Source: Gracilariopsis chorda
Lineage: Eukaryota; Rhodophyta; Florideophyceae; Gracilariales; Gracilariaceae
Assembly (NCBI GenBank): GCA_003194525.1
Contig: NBIV01000058.1
Location: forward strand, 124,001-188,000
Reading direction: 5' to 3'
Length of the DNA: 64,000 nucleotides
The stretch's first letter is position 1. Each line of letters begins with the position of its first letter. The translations under genes and the position numbers were made by a program. Shown piece by piece: positions 54,777-64,000 of this stretch. The notes under the pieces are model-generated. The model was not told the DNA's origin. It did no database searches and saw only the letters and a list, made by a program, of their open reading frames with translations.

Positions 54777-55508
54777 ATGAACGCCTTCGCCGCTATTCTT
54801 GCTATTTGTTTTGCAAGTTTGGTTGCCTCTTCCACATTCGCCCACCCTATCCAACACGCCAAGCTCCCAATTTTGAAGATCGAAGAGTCTACGATCGCCG
54901 TGCCGCTCGTCCGCCAGCAAACAGAGGAAGCCGTCTTCGCCGTCAACAGTTCCCAAAGCGGATTCGCCCGCACCACTGAGACTGGGCTCACTGTACAAAT
55001 CGGCACCAGCGGAACCTTATCATTCTCTTTCAATGTGTTCGCTGTCGAGTCTGAGACGCTTGCTAATCTTGACCAAGAATTTGAGTCCTCTCTGACTGTC
55101 TCGGAACGCGAAGAATATGAGAGCTTCCGATCCGAGTACAACCGGGGCTTGAACATCCCGTTCCTGAGGTGGATCGGAGTCAACCTTGGAAACTCGCAGG
55201 TCACTCGCGAAGAAATGGAGCGCAGCTTCGAACTTCGTGAAAACTACAACACCCAGTCCAGCATTGCTCAGCAGATTGTGCAGAACGTGCAACAGCAGAA
55301 CATTCAGGTATCCGGATCGCTCACAGCGTTCGGAACTAGCTTCATTCCGACAACTGTGTTTGCTTTCATTCGCATTGCTCGCATCACGCTTCAAGACGGC
55401 AGCACGATGACTGTTGTGTCGCAAAACGGTAACGATGTTGTAGCAGCTGATGCCGGTGGAAACACTGTCCCGTCTTCCGGCGGTACCATCAACACTATCC
55501 CGCTCTAA
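54777..55508 (+). CDS. secreted 243-residue protein, paralogue B, copy 2
   Basis: Encodes the same protein as 47194-47925 with no difference that I noticed. It has the same signal peptide, the same cysteine-free mature region and the same promoter spacing. It is the last of the four family members: unit 3 is cut off before it would reach a gene A3. Confidence 0.88.
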   Translation: MNAFAAILAICFASLVASSTFAHPIQHAKLPILKIEESTIAVPLVRQQTEEAVFAVNSSQSGFARTTETGLTVQIGTSGTLSFSFNVFAVESETLANLDQEFESSLTVSEREEYESFRSEYNRGLNIPFLRWIGVNLGNSQVTREEMERSFELRENYNTQSSIAQQIVQNVQQQNIQVSGSLTAFGTSFIPTTVFAFIRIARITLQDGSTMTVVSQNGNDVVAADAGGNTVPSSGGTINTIPL

Positions 55509-56030
55509 GTGACCGGCTACCTCAACTTAAGATCGAGTATGCAACTTTTGAGAGCAGGACAAAGCTTACCGTCGGGCTTGAAGCTACCTTTATTGCAGTA
55601 GATGGGGATAGATCTTATTTGTGCGCCTCTCTACATTTATACGACAGAACCGATAAAGCTATCTATACATGGCAAACAACCGTGCAGACATGGTCCAGTT
55701 GGTGAGAAATCTCTTGTGCCTAAACTTGCCTTTGCATTTCGGCAGTAAATGAGCACTCAATTGAAAGAGGGCTGTTTACTGGTTTCCTTTGTGCATTTCC
55801 AAAATTCCTTAAACTTCATGTTCACAAGGTCGTTGGAAGGTGCCGGTCATCAAGAGAAACCGCTTAGCGATGCAGACGTTCAAACATTATTCTACACCTG
55901 ATGCTCTCAATTAGAACGGAAGCGAAAATCCTTTTTGGTAAGAGTTTCGCAACATGTAAGGATGGGGGTACTTTTGCAAATCTACATTGCACGCAGAGAC
56001 AACATAGGTCTGCGATTTATAGATTTTATT

Positions 56031-57776
56031 CCTGAGAATCAAAAAGCATTTAGTTAATTCAGCAGCCAAAGTGTGTAAACAAAGCATTCAGACAACACTA
56101 AAGCGATTGGGATGGACATTTTCGCAAGGACTGCGAGAGCACAACGTGTTACAATATCATATGTGCTGCTCTATGGGTGATGCTGCTGCAATGTTTATCA
56201 ATAGGTGGCGAAAGCTTCGCTTGTGGTGAGGGCACAAGGTGGACAAGAATATCGTTTTAGGGGTAGGGAGTTTATGCCACGCTGGGTGAATCGCCGATGG
56301 GTTCTTGATTGGCGCTCAAAGGGAGTACGCAGATTATGGAGGCATGTGTACAGAGGCGTTAAAATTGATAACCTTCATTTAAGGGCAGAGCGGTGAGCTG
56401 CGGCAGGCGGATGCATTGAGTCGGAGTTAACACAAGCGGCCACGGCTGTCTTGTTTTGGCTACCCACTGTAACAGGTGACACTGTCTCGAATTTGGAATT
56501 GATGAAGTATAGTTCCAAATGGGTGCAGCAGGTCTAAGTGGTCGAACACACGCGAAAGTATGGGGTACAAAAGGGGCAGGAATGTCGCTATGAGTTGTAG
56601 AAGAGAGGATCATCGACCTGTCAGAAGAACAGATTCTAGTAAAATATTTCCCAGTCGTTGCACCCACAGCGCTCACATTTGCTGGGTCTCTCGTTCCCTG
56701 ATTAACATTTTCTCTGAACCATTCTCTCTCATCGCTTGACGCGTACTTCTGCTTCATAAATATTTAGCTGTTGCGTTTTTTACAACCTCTAACTCTGCGC
56801 TTCTTTTTTTTGTTCACGTGCTCAAGTCAACTGCTGCTTCATCCACCTGGAACTTTTGACTCACCAAACCGTACTGAGATCTAACCAGAGGTGTTGGATG
56901 TCTATCTCCGGTTATTAAACATGGAAATATTGCGACAGAGTTGCTCCGAATATTGCAGATAAACGACGTTCTTGTATTTGGCCTTCTACGTCAGCATTCT
57001 TCTGCTTCTTTTGTCATGCGATATGTCCTTTTGCACACGAGTGTTTTTGTTCTTCATCGAGGTTTGGACAATAATCAAGTTGTTTGAAACTGCAGTTTTC
57101 TTTGTTATGAATCCCTTTGCAAAGGGTACTTTTGGGTGTTCTATTCTCTCACTAACATGCAGAAAATACGTATCATTACGTAACCGCAAGAACTACTAGC
57201 ACAGTACATGCTGTGTGATCGACCATAACCTATACAGTGGCGTCGCGGTCAAAACCTCTGCATGGCTAGTAGACTTTATTCTCAGCATCTGTTCTGCAAT
57301 GGATATAGAAATCCAGAACCTAAAAACCAGGAATGGCTTGTTTGGGTTGGGAAACGCAAGAAATAACTGTTGCGATAGCTCGGCATGGATACCGAGCAGG
57401 GTCTTCTTTCCATGCCACTTTTGGCTTGGGTTTGATGCCCTCTTCGCGGAGCCGACGCCCTCTCTGAGTGAAGTGTCTGTCTACAAAACCTAAACGTTTT
57501 CGAAGCAAGACGAACTACTTGTTTGCCCGGTATCACAAGACTGAGATTCTGGATGTGGGATTTGCGGAATGATGCAGACTCTTGCACAACTGTCCTGTTT
57601 GAGAGAGTTGAACGATGACGATGGGGTGTTGGACGCAGGTCTTGGTGAAGCCGGTGCCTTAACAATTGGAAATGCCGCCAAATCGTAACAACTTCATTCA
57701 GGAGGAGGGGCCGTCTGTCATCCGCTCAGGTGCCCGCTCGGATGTGGGCTCAAAATACTTAATAGTGCAGACCATT
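56031..57776. repeat. partial tandem array unit 3 (about 1.75 kb)
   Basis: The third repeat follows units 1 and 2 up to gcagaccatt and then joins gypsy fragment D. The join has a few bases of microhomology (cattctcaa in D-type sequence against catttcg in the unit). It carries a few private changes, such as ggaggggccgtc at ~57705 against ggaggcgccgtc in the other units. Confidence 0.95.
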
Positions 57777-58433
57777 CTCAATCAGCACGGATCCACTAAG
57801 CTTGTAAAGTGATAAACAAAAATGCATAGCTGTCCAGGTGATTTTCTCCCGTACGGGAGGAGATTCTTGTAGGTCTGCAAGCCACAGAAATAAAAGACGT
57901 CCAGCCACAACAAGGTCCTGAAGGATATCGTCCATGTCGAAAATTTTGTAGTCTACCATAAGATGCAAGACTGTGATAGTGTTGTTTTGTTCGACATGGC
58001 TAGATTCACCTTGATTCTCATCCTCAGTGATAGTCATGACTGCGTTGGGGCATAGATGTTCTGGCCTGCGGTGATAAAGCTTCAAACGTCTAGCATGAAT
58101 TGGTTTCCTGCTGTATCGTTGATTCGGTGAAATCAAGATGTAGCGTAGATGGTTTGCGCGGATAATTCTGCATGGACCATAGTACCTAGACTTGAATGGA
58201 GGCCATATAACATTGCGGTTCAGAGCCTTTCCTCTTGTAACCAGCACCTCATCGCATACCTTAAACTTGTGCGCGTATCTGGGATTACTATGATGGCGTC
58301 GTTGCTTAATTATGCGCCATGCTCGGTGAATGGAGCACACCAAATTCTCATGTAGGCGATTAATGATGGTGGCTTTTGTAATGAGAGACCAGGGTTCCGA
58401 AGGATGCATCCGTGCACGGACTCCATACAACAA
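57759..58433 (-). pseudogene. integrase C-terminus and extra tail of gypsy fragment D
   Basis: This 224-residue frame matches fragment B on both sides of B's solo LTR: GVRARMHPSEPWS, the integrase C-terminal SH3-like part (RYAHKFKVCDEVLVTRGKALN, YYGPCRIIRANH), then the tail with LQDLVVAGR and VREKITW. It is truncated where array unit 3 begins. It shows the sequence of the B site before the solo LTR insertion. Confidence 0.8.
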
Positions 58434-58633
58434 CTCGAAGGACGAGTAATTGCAGCTGAGCTTACGCCGGCGATATCCGAAGAGCGCTTTGTCCAGTTGA
58501 CGGTCCTATTCTGTGTTTCAGTCGGAAATCATCTTGGTGATACTGTGTTTGATGGTCCCAACCATTCTTTCGGCACGTCCATTTGACATGGGAGCATAGG
58601 CCAAAACAGACTTCCAGGTGATCCCTTTCTCCT

Positions 58634-60568
58634 TCATAAATTTCTTAACTGAATTAGCCATAAAGGCTGTAGCTTTGTCTGAAATAATCGTGTTATGGTG
58701 TTAGGGTACCCGAAAGGCTGTATGATTTCCTTCTCTACGAACTGGAGCACGACTGTTGCCGTAGATGTTTCACTAGCTATTGCAAGTGACCAACCAGTGA
58801 GATGTTCAACTCCGATCTGAAGGAACCATTTTTCCGAGCTCGTGGTTGGTAGGGGGGCGGCAAAGTCCACTGAAAAGGTGTGAAATAGTTGGGTTAAGGG
58901 TAGCCTCTGTGCAGTCTGATACTTCACAAGAGGTGCCGCATGCTGACAGCTAGTGCAGCTGTGTACATATTTGGTTATGTCTGATAGCATCGTGATCCAC
59001 CAGAAGCGATCTTTCATGAATGATTTTGTCGATGCTATATCCCAATGACCAATCTCGTCATGAAATGTTCGAATAATTCCGGGTCGATCAGCTATTACAG
59101 GAACTAGTACCAAGCCTATCCCTGTGCATCTGTAGAGTGTGCCGTCCCATGCTACGAACTTCTTCGAATTCCTTTTGATGGCTGCTCGGATCTTTGTATC
59201 GGGTTCCTCAATTGTCATGCCACCGATATATCGACCAGTATTCGCATAATATTGCTCTGGTCCGAAGAACGACGTGTCCTCATAGTTAACGATGGAAAAC
59301 ACAGGATCGTCTTCATTCAAACTACTACCACATGTTTGGTGAGCGTATCGCGAGAGAAAGTCAGCAGCTAGGTTCTTTGAACCAGGTCGGTAGACGATTT
59401 CAAATTCATATTCAGCGAGGCGATCTAACCATCCGGCGAGTCGCCCATGTATATCCTTCTTTTGAAACGCGTACTTAAGTGCTTGTTGATCTGTGACTAG
59501 TTGGAAGGACCTGGTTCCTAAGAGGTAGATACGAAACTTCATTAACAAAAACATAACAGCTAGTGCCTCTTCTTCGCAAACTGAGTACCGGCGTTCAAAA
59601 TCACCCATGGTGCGAGATGCAAATTGAATCGGATGAAATTTGCCATCTTCCTTCTTCTGTGCAAGGATTGCTGCGACAGCCATTGACGAAGAATCCGTTT
59701 TGACACGAAAGGGTAAGTCAAAGTTCGGAAACGCCAGTACTGGTGCTGAGATAAGCTTGAGTTCCAGCTCTTCAAATGGTCGGTTCATTTCACATGAAAA
59801 CTTAAGCTTCTTATTACCCGATATCGCGGCGTGCAAGACAGATGCTGTATCAACAAATCCATTTATGAAGCGTCTATAGTATCCTGCAAATCCTAGGAAG
59901 CTTCTGAGCTCCGTCACTGTAGTCGATAAGTGAGCCTCGCGTATCGCTTGGATCTTCTTCATATCCACACTTATCCCATTGGAATCCACCACATGTCCTA
60001 GCAGTTCTGTTCGGGGCTGAGCGAAGTGGCACTTCGATATTATCAGCTTGAGGTCATGTTCTGCCATGATTCTCAATACGTAGATGACATGTTCTACATG
60101 TTCATTGAGAGTGTTGGAGAAGATAACAACATCATCAATGCATACTCGAGCAAACGCAACTCTTCTCAATATGGAATCCATCATTCTCTGAAAGGTTGAG
60201 GTTGCATCCATTAGTCCAAACAGCATTACCTCAAATTGATGGGTCCCCTGACGGCAGATGAAAGTAGTCATCTCCTTACATCTGGGCGACATCCGTATTT
60301 ACCAGTAGCCTGAAAACAAGTCCAAAGCGGTAAAGAACTTGCATTCACGAAGTTCATCAAACACTTGATCCATGTGAGGTAATGGCCAACGGTCTGCTTT
60401 CATCACAGAGTTCAACGCTCGGTAGTCACTACAGAAGTGAGGCTTTCCGTCCTTTTTGAGGGCGATGACAATTGGAAATGACCATTGCGAACAGCTTGGC
60501 TTGATGATACCGGCTACTAACATCTTGTCGGTTTCCTCTTGTACAACCCTGTCGTATTTCGGTGGCAA
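58634..60568 (-). pseudogene. RT, RNase H and integrase core of fragment D, broken
   Basis: The RT start is at 60299-60568 (KPHFCSDYRALNSVMKADRW, ALDLFSGYW). After a stop at about 60299 the frame from 60292 carries the rest of RT with CIDDVVIFS, where the first residue of the YxDD box is Cys. It also carries the thumb motif LRSFLGFAGYYRRFI, RNase H (KTDSSSMAVAAILAQ, ending NLAADFLSRY), the integrase zinc finger (H-x-H then CTSCQHA) and the beginning of the catalytic core (FSVDFAAPLP, where other elements have FAGP). The core ends in a frameshift near 58690. RT would be the most complete part, but the copy is inactive. Confidence 0.87.
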
Positions 60569-60665
60569 TCTGCGTACACGAGAATGAATAGGTGTATCGT
60601 TTTAAATGTGAACTCATGCATCACTGGTACTTTCACTGGTCGAAGGTCATCCAAAGACCAAGCGA

Positions 60666-61682
60666 CTAGCTGGGCTGCTTCACCTTAACGGTTCTCGCTG
60701 TTGTTGGTAGAGCCATTTGCTTGAGGATCTTCGTAGTCCTCAGGTATGACAATTTCTGTATGTCCATCAGGATATCGGAGAATGAAATGTCGTTGCCTAT
60801 CTTGGGATACATGGATAGTATCACCGACGTCCCGCCTTTCCTGCGGTTCTCGGTGATCATGCTCGTTATTATGTAAGTTCTGGGAGGGATGAACCTCATA
60901 CTCAGCAATCCCCCAGGGGATCTCATCACAGGATTCCTTTGTTCATCAATGCCAAGTTCGCCTTCAGATCCACAAAAATTGCTCTCACACAAGTTCTGTT
61001 CGTTATCCTGCACCTCAGGGCAATCTCGAACTTCTTGAGATCCCTCTTCCTGATTGCCTGAGGGGTCAAGAAAGAGGGCGAAATCTGTTGTATTTTCCAC
61101 TTCTATACGAAATCTATAATTGATCGGGAAGTCTCGAACTTGTAGGGGTACGGGATCTCCTGGAACCACCTCCGGCTCCCTTCATTCGACAAGTATCTCA
61201 AATGTATCTGAAGTGCGGGTGGTCTCAGGAGTTGGAAGTTCAATTGCATGGTCCATAATCGGGATTCGCAATGTTGGACCCGGCAGAACAGAGTGAGCGG
61301 ATTCTGTCGATAACTCCACGCTACTGTTATTCTCGGCATCTTCGTATCTTCCCTCTTCGACACTGGTAGTGCGTTCAGTGGGTTGTTCGGGTTGCATCTG
61401 TGAGACGATCGCGTAAGACAGTTTCATGACCTCTTCTTTCACTTCTTAAGTACCCTGAACTTCTCGTTGCTAGTCAGCTTGGTCTCCTTCTGACGCTTGC
61501 TCTGAAGAAGGTGGTGATGTTCCACCACCTATCGCCTCATGTGGGAGGCGTTCACTTCGTTCCTCATTGGTGGTCATGCTCACAATTAACACTTCTTCGC
61601 CGGATAGTTTCTGTTATGAGGTTAAAGATAGTCCCACATTCTTCTTTTCTGTTTTCAACATGACAACACCTAATTCTTCTTG
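60666..61682 (-). other. linker region of fragment D
   Basis: Frames at 60666-61169 and 61182-61442 lie between the protease and RT segments, in the same direction. The first has a protein-like look (VRDFPINYRFRIEVENTTDFALFLD). They are probably the decayed protease-RT linker of this family. No motif is recognised. Confidence 0.45.
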
Positions 61683-62129
61683 TTATGAATCTGATTCTGT
61701 ATCGGAAAGAAAGGCTTCTGAATCTGACGTAAAGTCTTCACTGTCTATTCCAGAGTCTATGGAAGTGTCGGCCATCCTTCCACGCTCATGGTCTAAACAA
61801 AGAGTGACAGATTTTCCCTGGTAGTTGAGTGATACTTCTTGGGTCCCCAGGTCAATACATGCTCCTTGGCGTTCTGCGGTCGGACAACCTATGATGACAC
61901 TAAAGCGAGACTTCTCAACCACGAGGAATTCTAACGGAACGCGTACTGCCCCAAACTTCACTGGAACGTCATGAAGGACTCCGCGCACAATGGTGGTGGT
62001 GCAGTCAGCTACTTTAATCTTCCTATTTGTCGGGAGTGGTTCCAGCGATAAGTCGTGTGTGAGGTTTGCAGACAGCATAATCGATATTGCTTCTGAGTCC
62101 AGCAAAGCTTTTAATTCAGTTCCATACAC
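61683..62129 (-). pseudogene. retropepsin-like protease region of fragment D
   Basis: 148 residues in which ALLDSEAISIML takes the place of the usual LLDSGA box, so the Gly next to the catalytic Asp is Glu. A second strand with FLVVEKSRFSVIIGCPTAERQG fits the LG-x-(D/P)-style protease end. An acidic Ser/Asp/Glu-rich tail follows. A TGA just upstream separates it from Gag-like residues. Confidence 0.6.
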
Positions 62130-62398
62130 CTTTACCGGGACTACTTTTAGCCGTCAGGTCTCGTTTGTGGCTTCAGCGTAGTTGACGCGCCCAGTGGACG
62201 GGCTTCCCAATAATATGCGACGTAGATACTTCTTAGCGTCGTCACCATTACCACGAACAAGCTGGCTAAAGGTCATTCCAGAGGCGGTATTTGCAAGTTC
62301 AAGAACATTGTTCGTCCCTGCATGTTTCTCTAGCTTTGATTTGCTGGAAGACTTTTAGATGGCATCTTTTGTTTCTTAGGGGGCCTTTTTGGACTTAC

Positions 62399-62467
62399 TG
62401 AAGTGCAACGCCCTCAGGGAGGGATTCTTGGTACTTGATCGTTTTCCCGTTTTAGGGGGGGGGGATA
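62399..62467 (+). repeat. partial duplicate of the element E LTR start, with a G run
   Basis: The first ~54 bases of the LTR (tgaagtgcaacgcc through cgttttcccg) occur here and again at 62468. The copy ends in a run of about ten G and gata before the full LTR begins. Confidence 0.85.
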
Positions 62468-63293
62468 TGAAGTGCAACGCCCTCAGGGAGGGATTCTTGG
62501 TACTTGATCGTTTTCCCAATATTATCGGTTGTGTAGTGTGTATATGAACTACGCCCCACAATGGTGGGTATGGACACGTGGGACACGGTTTTGGGCCAAT
62601 TGGCGGTTGGCCACAGTAGTGGATGTTGCCACGAAATGTGGAGTATTTTAGTTGAGTTTATTTATTATTTTCACACCCATTTCTGTGAAGCTATTACTTA
62701 GTGCCATGGCGCACTGCCGTCGCACCAGTAAACCTTCCCCAACAAAGGACCCCAACCTGGGTAATTGGCTCTAGTTGTTACCGCTTGCGCGCGTGCTCTA
62801 CTCCTCCTTGGAGGGAAACACCGTGAACCAAGGGACATCTAACCCCCTTGCACATCTAAAGGGACCCATCACTGGGAGTATAATTGTTCCAATCACATTG
62901 GTGTTTCGCCCTGTATAGGGAGTCCTGTCCACCAGCATTGCCGTATTCGTCCGTTGCTCTCGCGACTCACGTCGTCCTCCCTTCCTCCTCTTCGCCCTTT
63001 CTTTTCCCCTTTTCAGGGTAGTACATCCCGCTACCCGCGGCCCTCCTGTGTGCACCCGCTCACACTCCCCCACTTACGTGGAAACATACCTCTACTGAGG
63101 ATCACACCCCGCTCATGCGGATACCGATTCTTCGCCTTCACCTTCCTGCGCGAGTCGCGACAGGTGTCCCTGGTCTTACAAACCGGCTTCGCCGTGCCAC
63201 CTCTGGAAGGGCTCTACCCAAATGGGTTCACCTCGTGAGAGGAAGATCCCGAACGTCTTTCGGTGCTTTTCCCCTTTGGGGCATTGCACGACA
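62468..63293 (+). repeat. 5' LTR of element E
   Basis: 826 bp from TGAAGTGCAACGCC to GCATTGCACGACA. The ends are the same near-palindrome as in the solo LTR at 38932 (TGTAGTGCAA / TTGCACTACA), with one change at each end. Confidence 0.9.
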
Positions 63294-63296
63294 AAG

Positions 63297-63311
63297 TGGT
63301 CTCCCGACTTA
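63297..63311 (+). promoter_or_regulatory. primer-binding site of element E
   Basis: TGGTCTCCCGACTTA starts three bases after the LTR. It differs from the tggtagcatc of element A and the copia element, so another tRNA is implied. Confidence 0.6.
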
Positions 63312-63399
63312 GAATTGGTTTTTTGTTGTCCCTCTTACGAGGTTTGTTTTCATTCCCCGGAAGTTCCGTGATCGTTTCTCGTCTTAACGGTATTTTCTC

Positions 63400-64000
63400 A
63401 TGTCGAGAAATCCCTCCGATGCGGAGCCAGTGGTGACGCTTAGTCGCTCCCACGACAACGCGGACACTTCCAAAGTTCGGTTCGTACCCCGTATCCCTAT
63501 ACGGACAGTCCCAGCCGTGCTGGCGCCGCTTCATCGCGGAATGATACCCCCGACCGGGAACCCCGGAACCTCCTTTTGCTCTCGTTATCACCCCCGCAGG
63601 GGAATGCAGCATCGACTCCGGCTGTTGCCGCAGTGCCCCAGGCACCCCGGCCTGCTCCCGCTGTCGTGGCTTCAAGCCCCCGTGGAACGGGCGATAACAC
63701 CCCCCAGGGGACTTCCCTGGAATCCCAGGTCCGCGCTCTGTGGACCGCCCATGACACCCTTGTAGGGGAACTAAAATCCCTCCAAGAGGTGGTCTTGGCA
63801 ACCCCTGTAAAGGAGGTTGCCGAGGAACTCCGTATTTTACGGTCTGACGTCAACTCCGTGTTGGAGAGTTTGGGACAACCCGCCACCTTCATCGAAGGAG
63901 TTGAAGCCCGATTTGATCGGATTGGTGCCCGCCTGGAGACGCTGGAGCAGTTCGTCCTCATGGACAAACCATCCCCGGATGATCCAGTTAACGAGGTATC
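63400..64000 (+). pseudogene. gag of element E, frameshifted near the N-terminus, partial
   Basis: An ATG at 63400 opens frame 1 (MSRNPSDAEPVVTLSRSHDN). From about 63480 the protein-like sequence continues in frame 3. There it gives an Ala/Pro/Ser-rich disordered region and then a heptad-rich coiled coil of ~90 residues (LVGELKSLQEVV, VAEELRILRSDVNSVLESLG, FDRIGARLETLEQF). This is a usual layout for a Gag N-terminus. Frame 1 itself goes on to 63765 but loses protein character. The shift could be a mutation, a sequencing error or programmed. The coding region continues beyond the right edge. Confidence 0.6.

Larger units (their letters stand above)
48448..56030. repeat. tandem array unit 2 (7583 bp)
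   Basis: Head-to-tail copy of unit 1, starting cctgagaatcaa. It contains A2, B2 and the second hairpin cluster. It differs from unit 1 at scattered single bases only. Confidence 0.97.
57777..62396 (-). mobile_element. Ty3/gypsy fragment D, truncated at both ends
   Basis: Minus-strand pol in the order protease (61.7-62.1 kb), RT, RNase H, integrase, C-terminal tail (57.8 kb). The 3' end is cut by array unit 3 and the 5' end by LTR material of element E, so no LTRs of its own are visible. It overlaps in content with fragment B (38575-40863 corresponds to about 57774-59262) with clear divergence, so B and D are two different copies of one family. Confidence 0.9.
62468..64000 (+). mobile_element. 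LTR retrotransposon E, 5' part, running off the right edge
   Basis: A full 826-bp LTR is followed within a few bases by a primer-binding site (tggtctcccgac) and a gag-like coding region that is still open at the window end. The LTR matches the solo LTRs at 38932-39756 and, more distantly, 10609-11490, so this family has at least three insertions in the window. Confidence 0.88.

Noticed and set aside
38327-62396. Fragments B and D as the two halves of one gypsy element split by the array
   Set aside because: They overlap in content for about 1.5 kb and have diverged from each other, so they are two copies and not two halves.
63214-63801. 195-codon minus frame in element E
   Set aside because: It is antisense to the LTR end and gag region and rich in Gly/Arg/Pro from GC-rich composition; the coiled-coil plus frame is the credible product.

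Overview
This window looks like nuclear DNA of a compact, transposon-rich eukaryote. The clearly intact genes are single open frames without visible introns. Several have TATA boxes 60 to 125 bases before the start codon, and some encode secreted proteins. No operons or Shine-Dalgarno sites are seen, and LTR retrotransposons nest inside one another. The gene content (secreted haloalkane dehalogenase, small metallothionein, lactone-oxidase-like flavoprotein, secreted cysteine-rich proteins, Ty3 elements with a chromodomain) would suit a marine alga. A florideophyte red alga such as Chondrus is my best guess, but this is inference; nothing in the window proves it.

Layout. 1-1860: the tail of an open frame, then a decayed copy of the locus seen again near 34.3-34.8 kb. 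2.7-5.2 kb: an intact hAT transposase (minus). 5.86-7.9 kb: a FAD-dependent aldonolactone-oxidase-like enzyme (plus). 8.88-15.02 kb: Ty3/gypsy element A (plus), broken by stops and by a nested solo LTR at 10609-11490. 15.39-20.78 kb: Ty3/gypsy element C (minus), with a perfect 5-bp target duplication and a chromodomain-type integrase tail. 21.22-25.90 kb: a very young Ty1/copia element with identical-looking LTRs and a single premature stop. 20.8-21.2 and 25.9-31.7 kb: decayed coding-like DNA of unknown origin, split by the copia insertion. 32.0-37.8 kb: the main single-copy gene island, with a secreted haloalkane dehalogenase (minus), an NAD(P)-binding SDR-type protein (plus), a secreted cysteine-rich protein (minus) and a metallothionein (minus). 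38.3-40.86 kb: Ty3/gypsy fragment B (minus), interrupted by a solo LTR with a perfect target duplication. 40.87-57.78 kb: a tandem array with a 7583-bp period (two full units and a partial third) carrying four secreted 243-residue protein genes. 57.78-62.40 kb: Ty3/gypsy fragment D (minus, same family as B). 62.47-64.0 kb: the 5' LTR and gag of a further LTR element E (plus), which runs off the window and belongs to the same family as the two solo LTRs.

How it fits together. The most unusual object is the array. Each unit holds two paralogous, cysteine-free secreted protein genes of unrecognised family, both with a TATA box exactly 121 bases upstream of the ATG. The two paralogues are nearly identical over their last 145-160 codons although their flanks have diverged, which points to gene conversion. 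The array lies between two overlapping fragments of one gypsy family in the same orientation, so transposon-mediated unequal exchange is a plausible origin. The near-identity of the units also means that an assembly artefact must be excluded.
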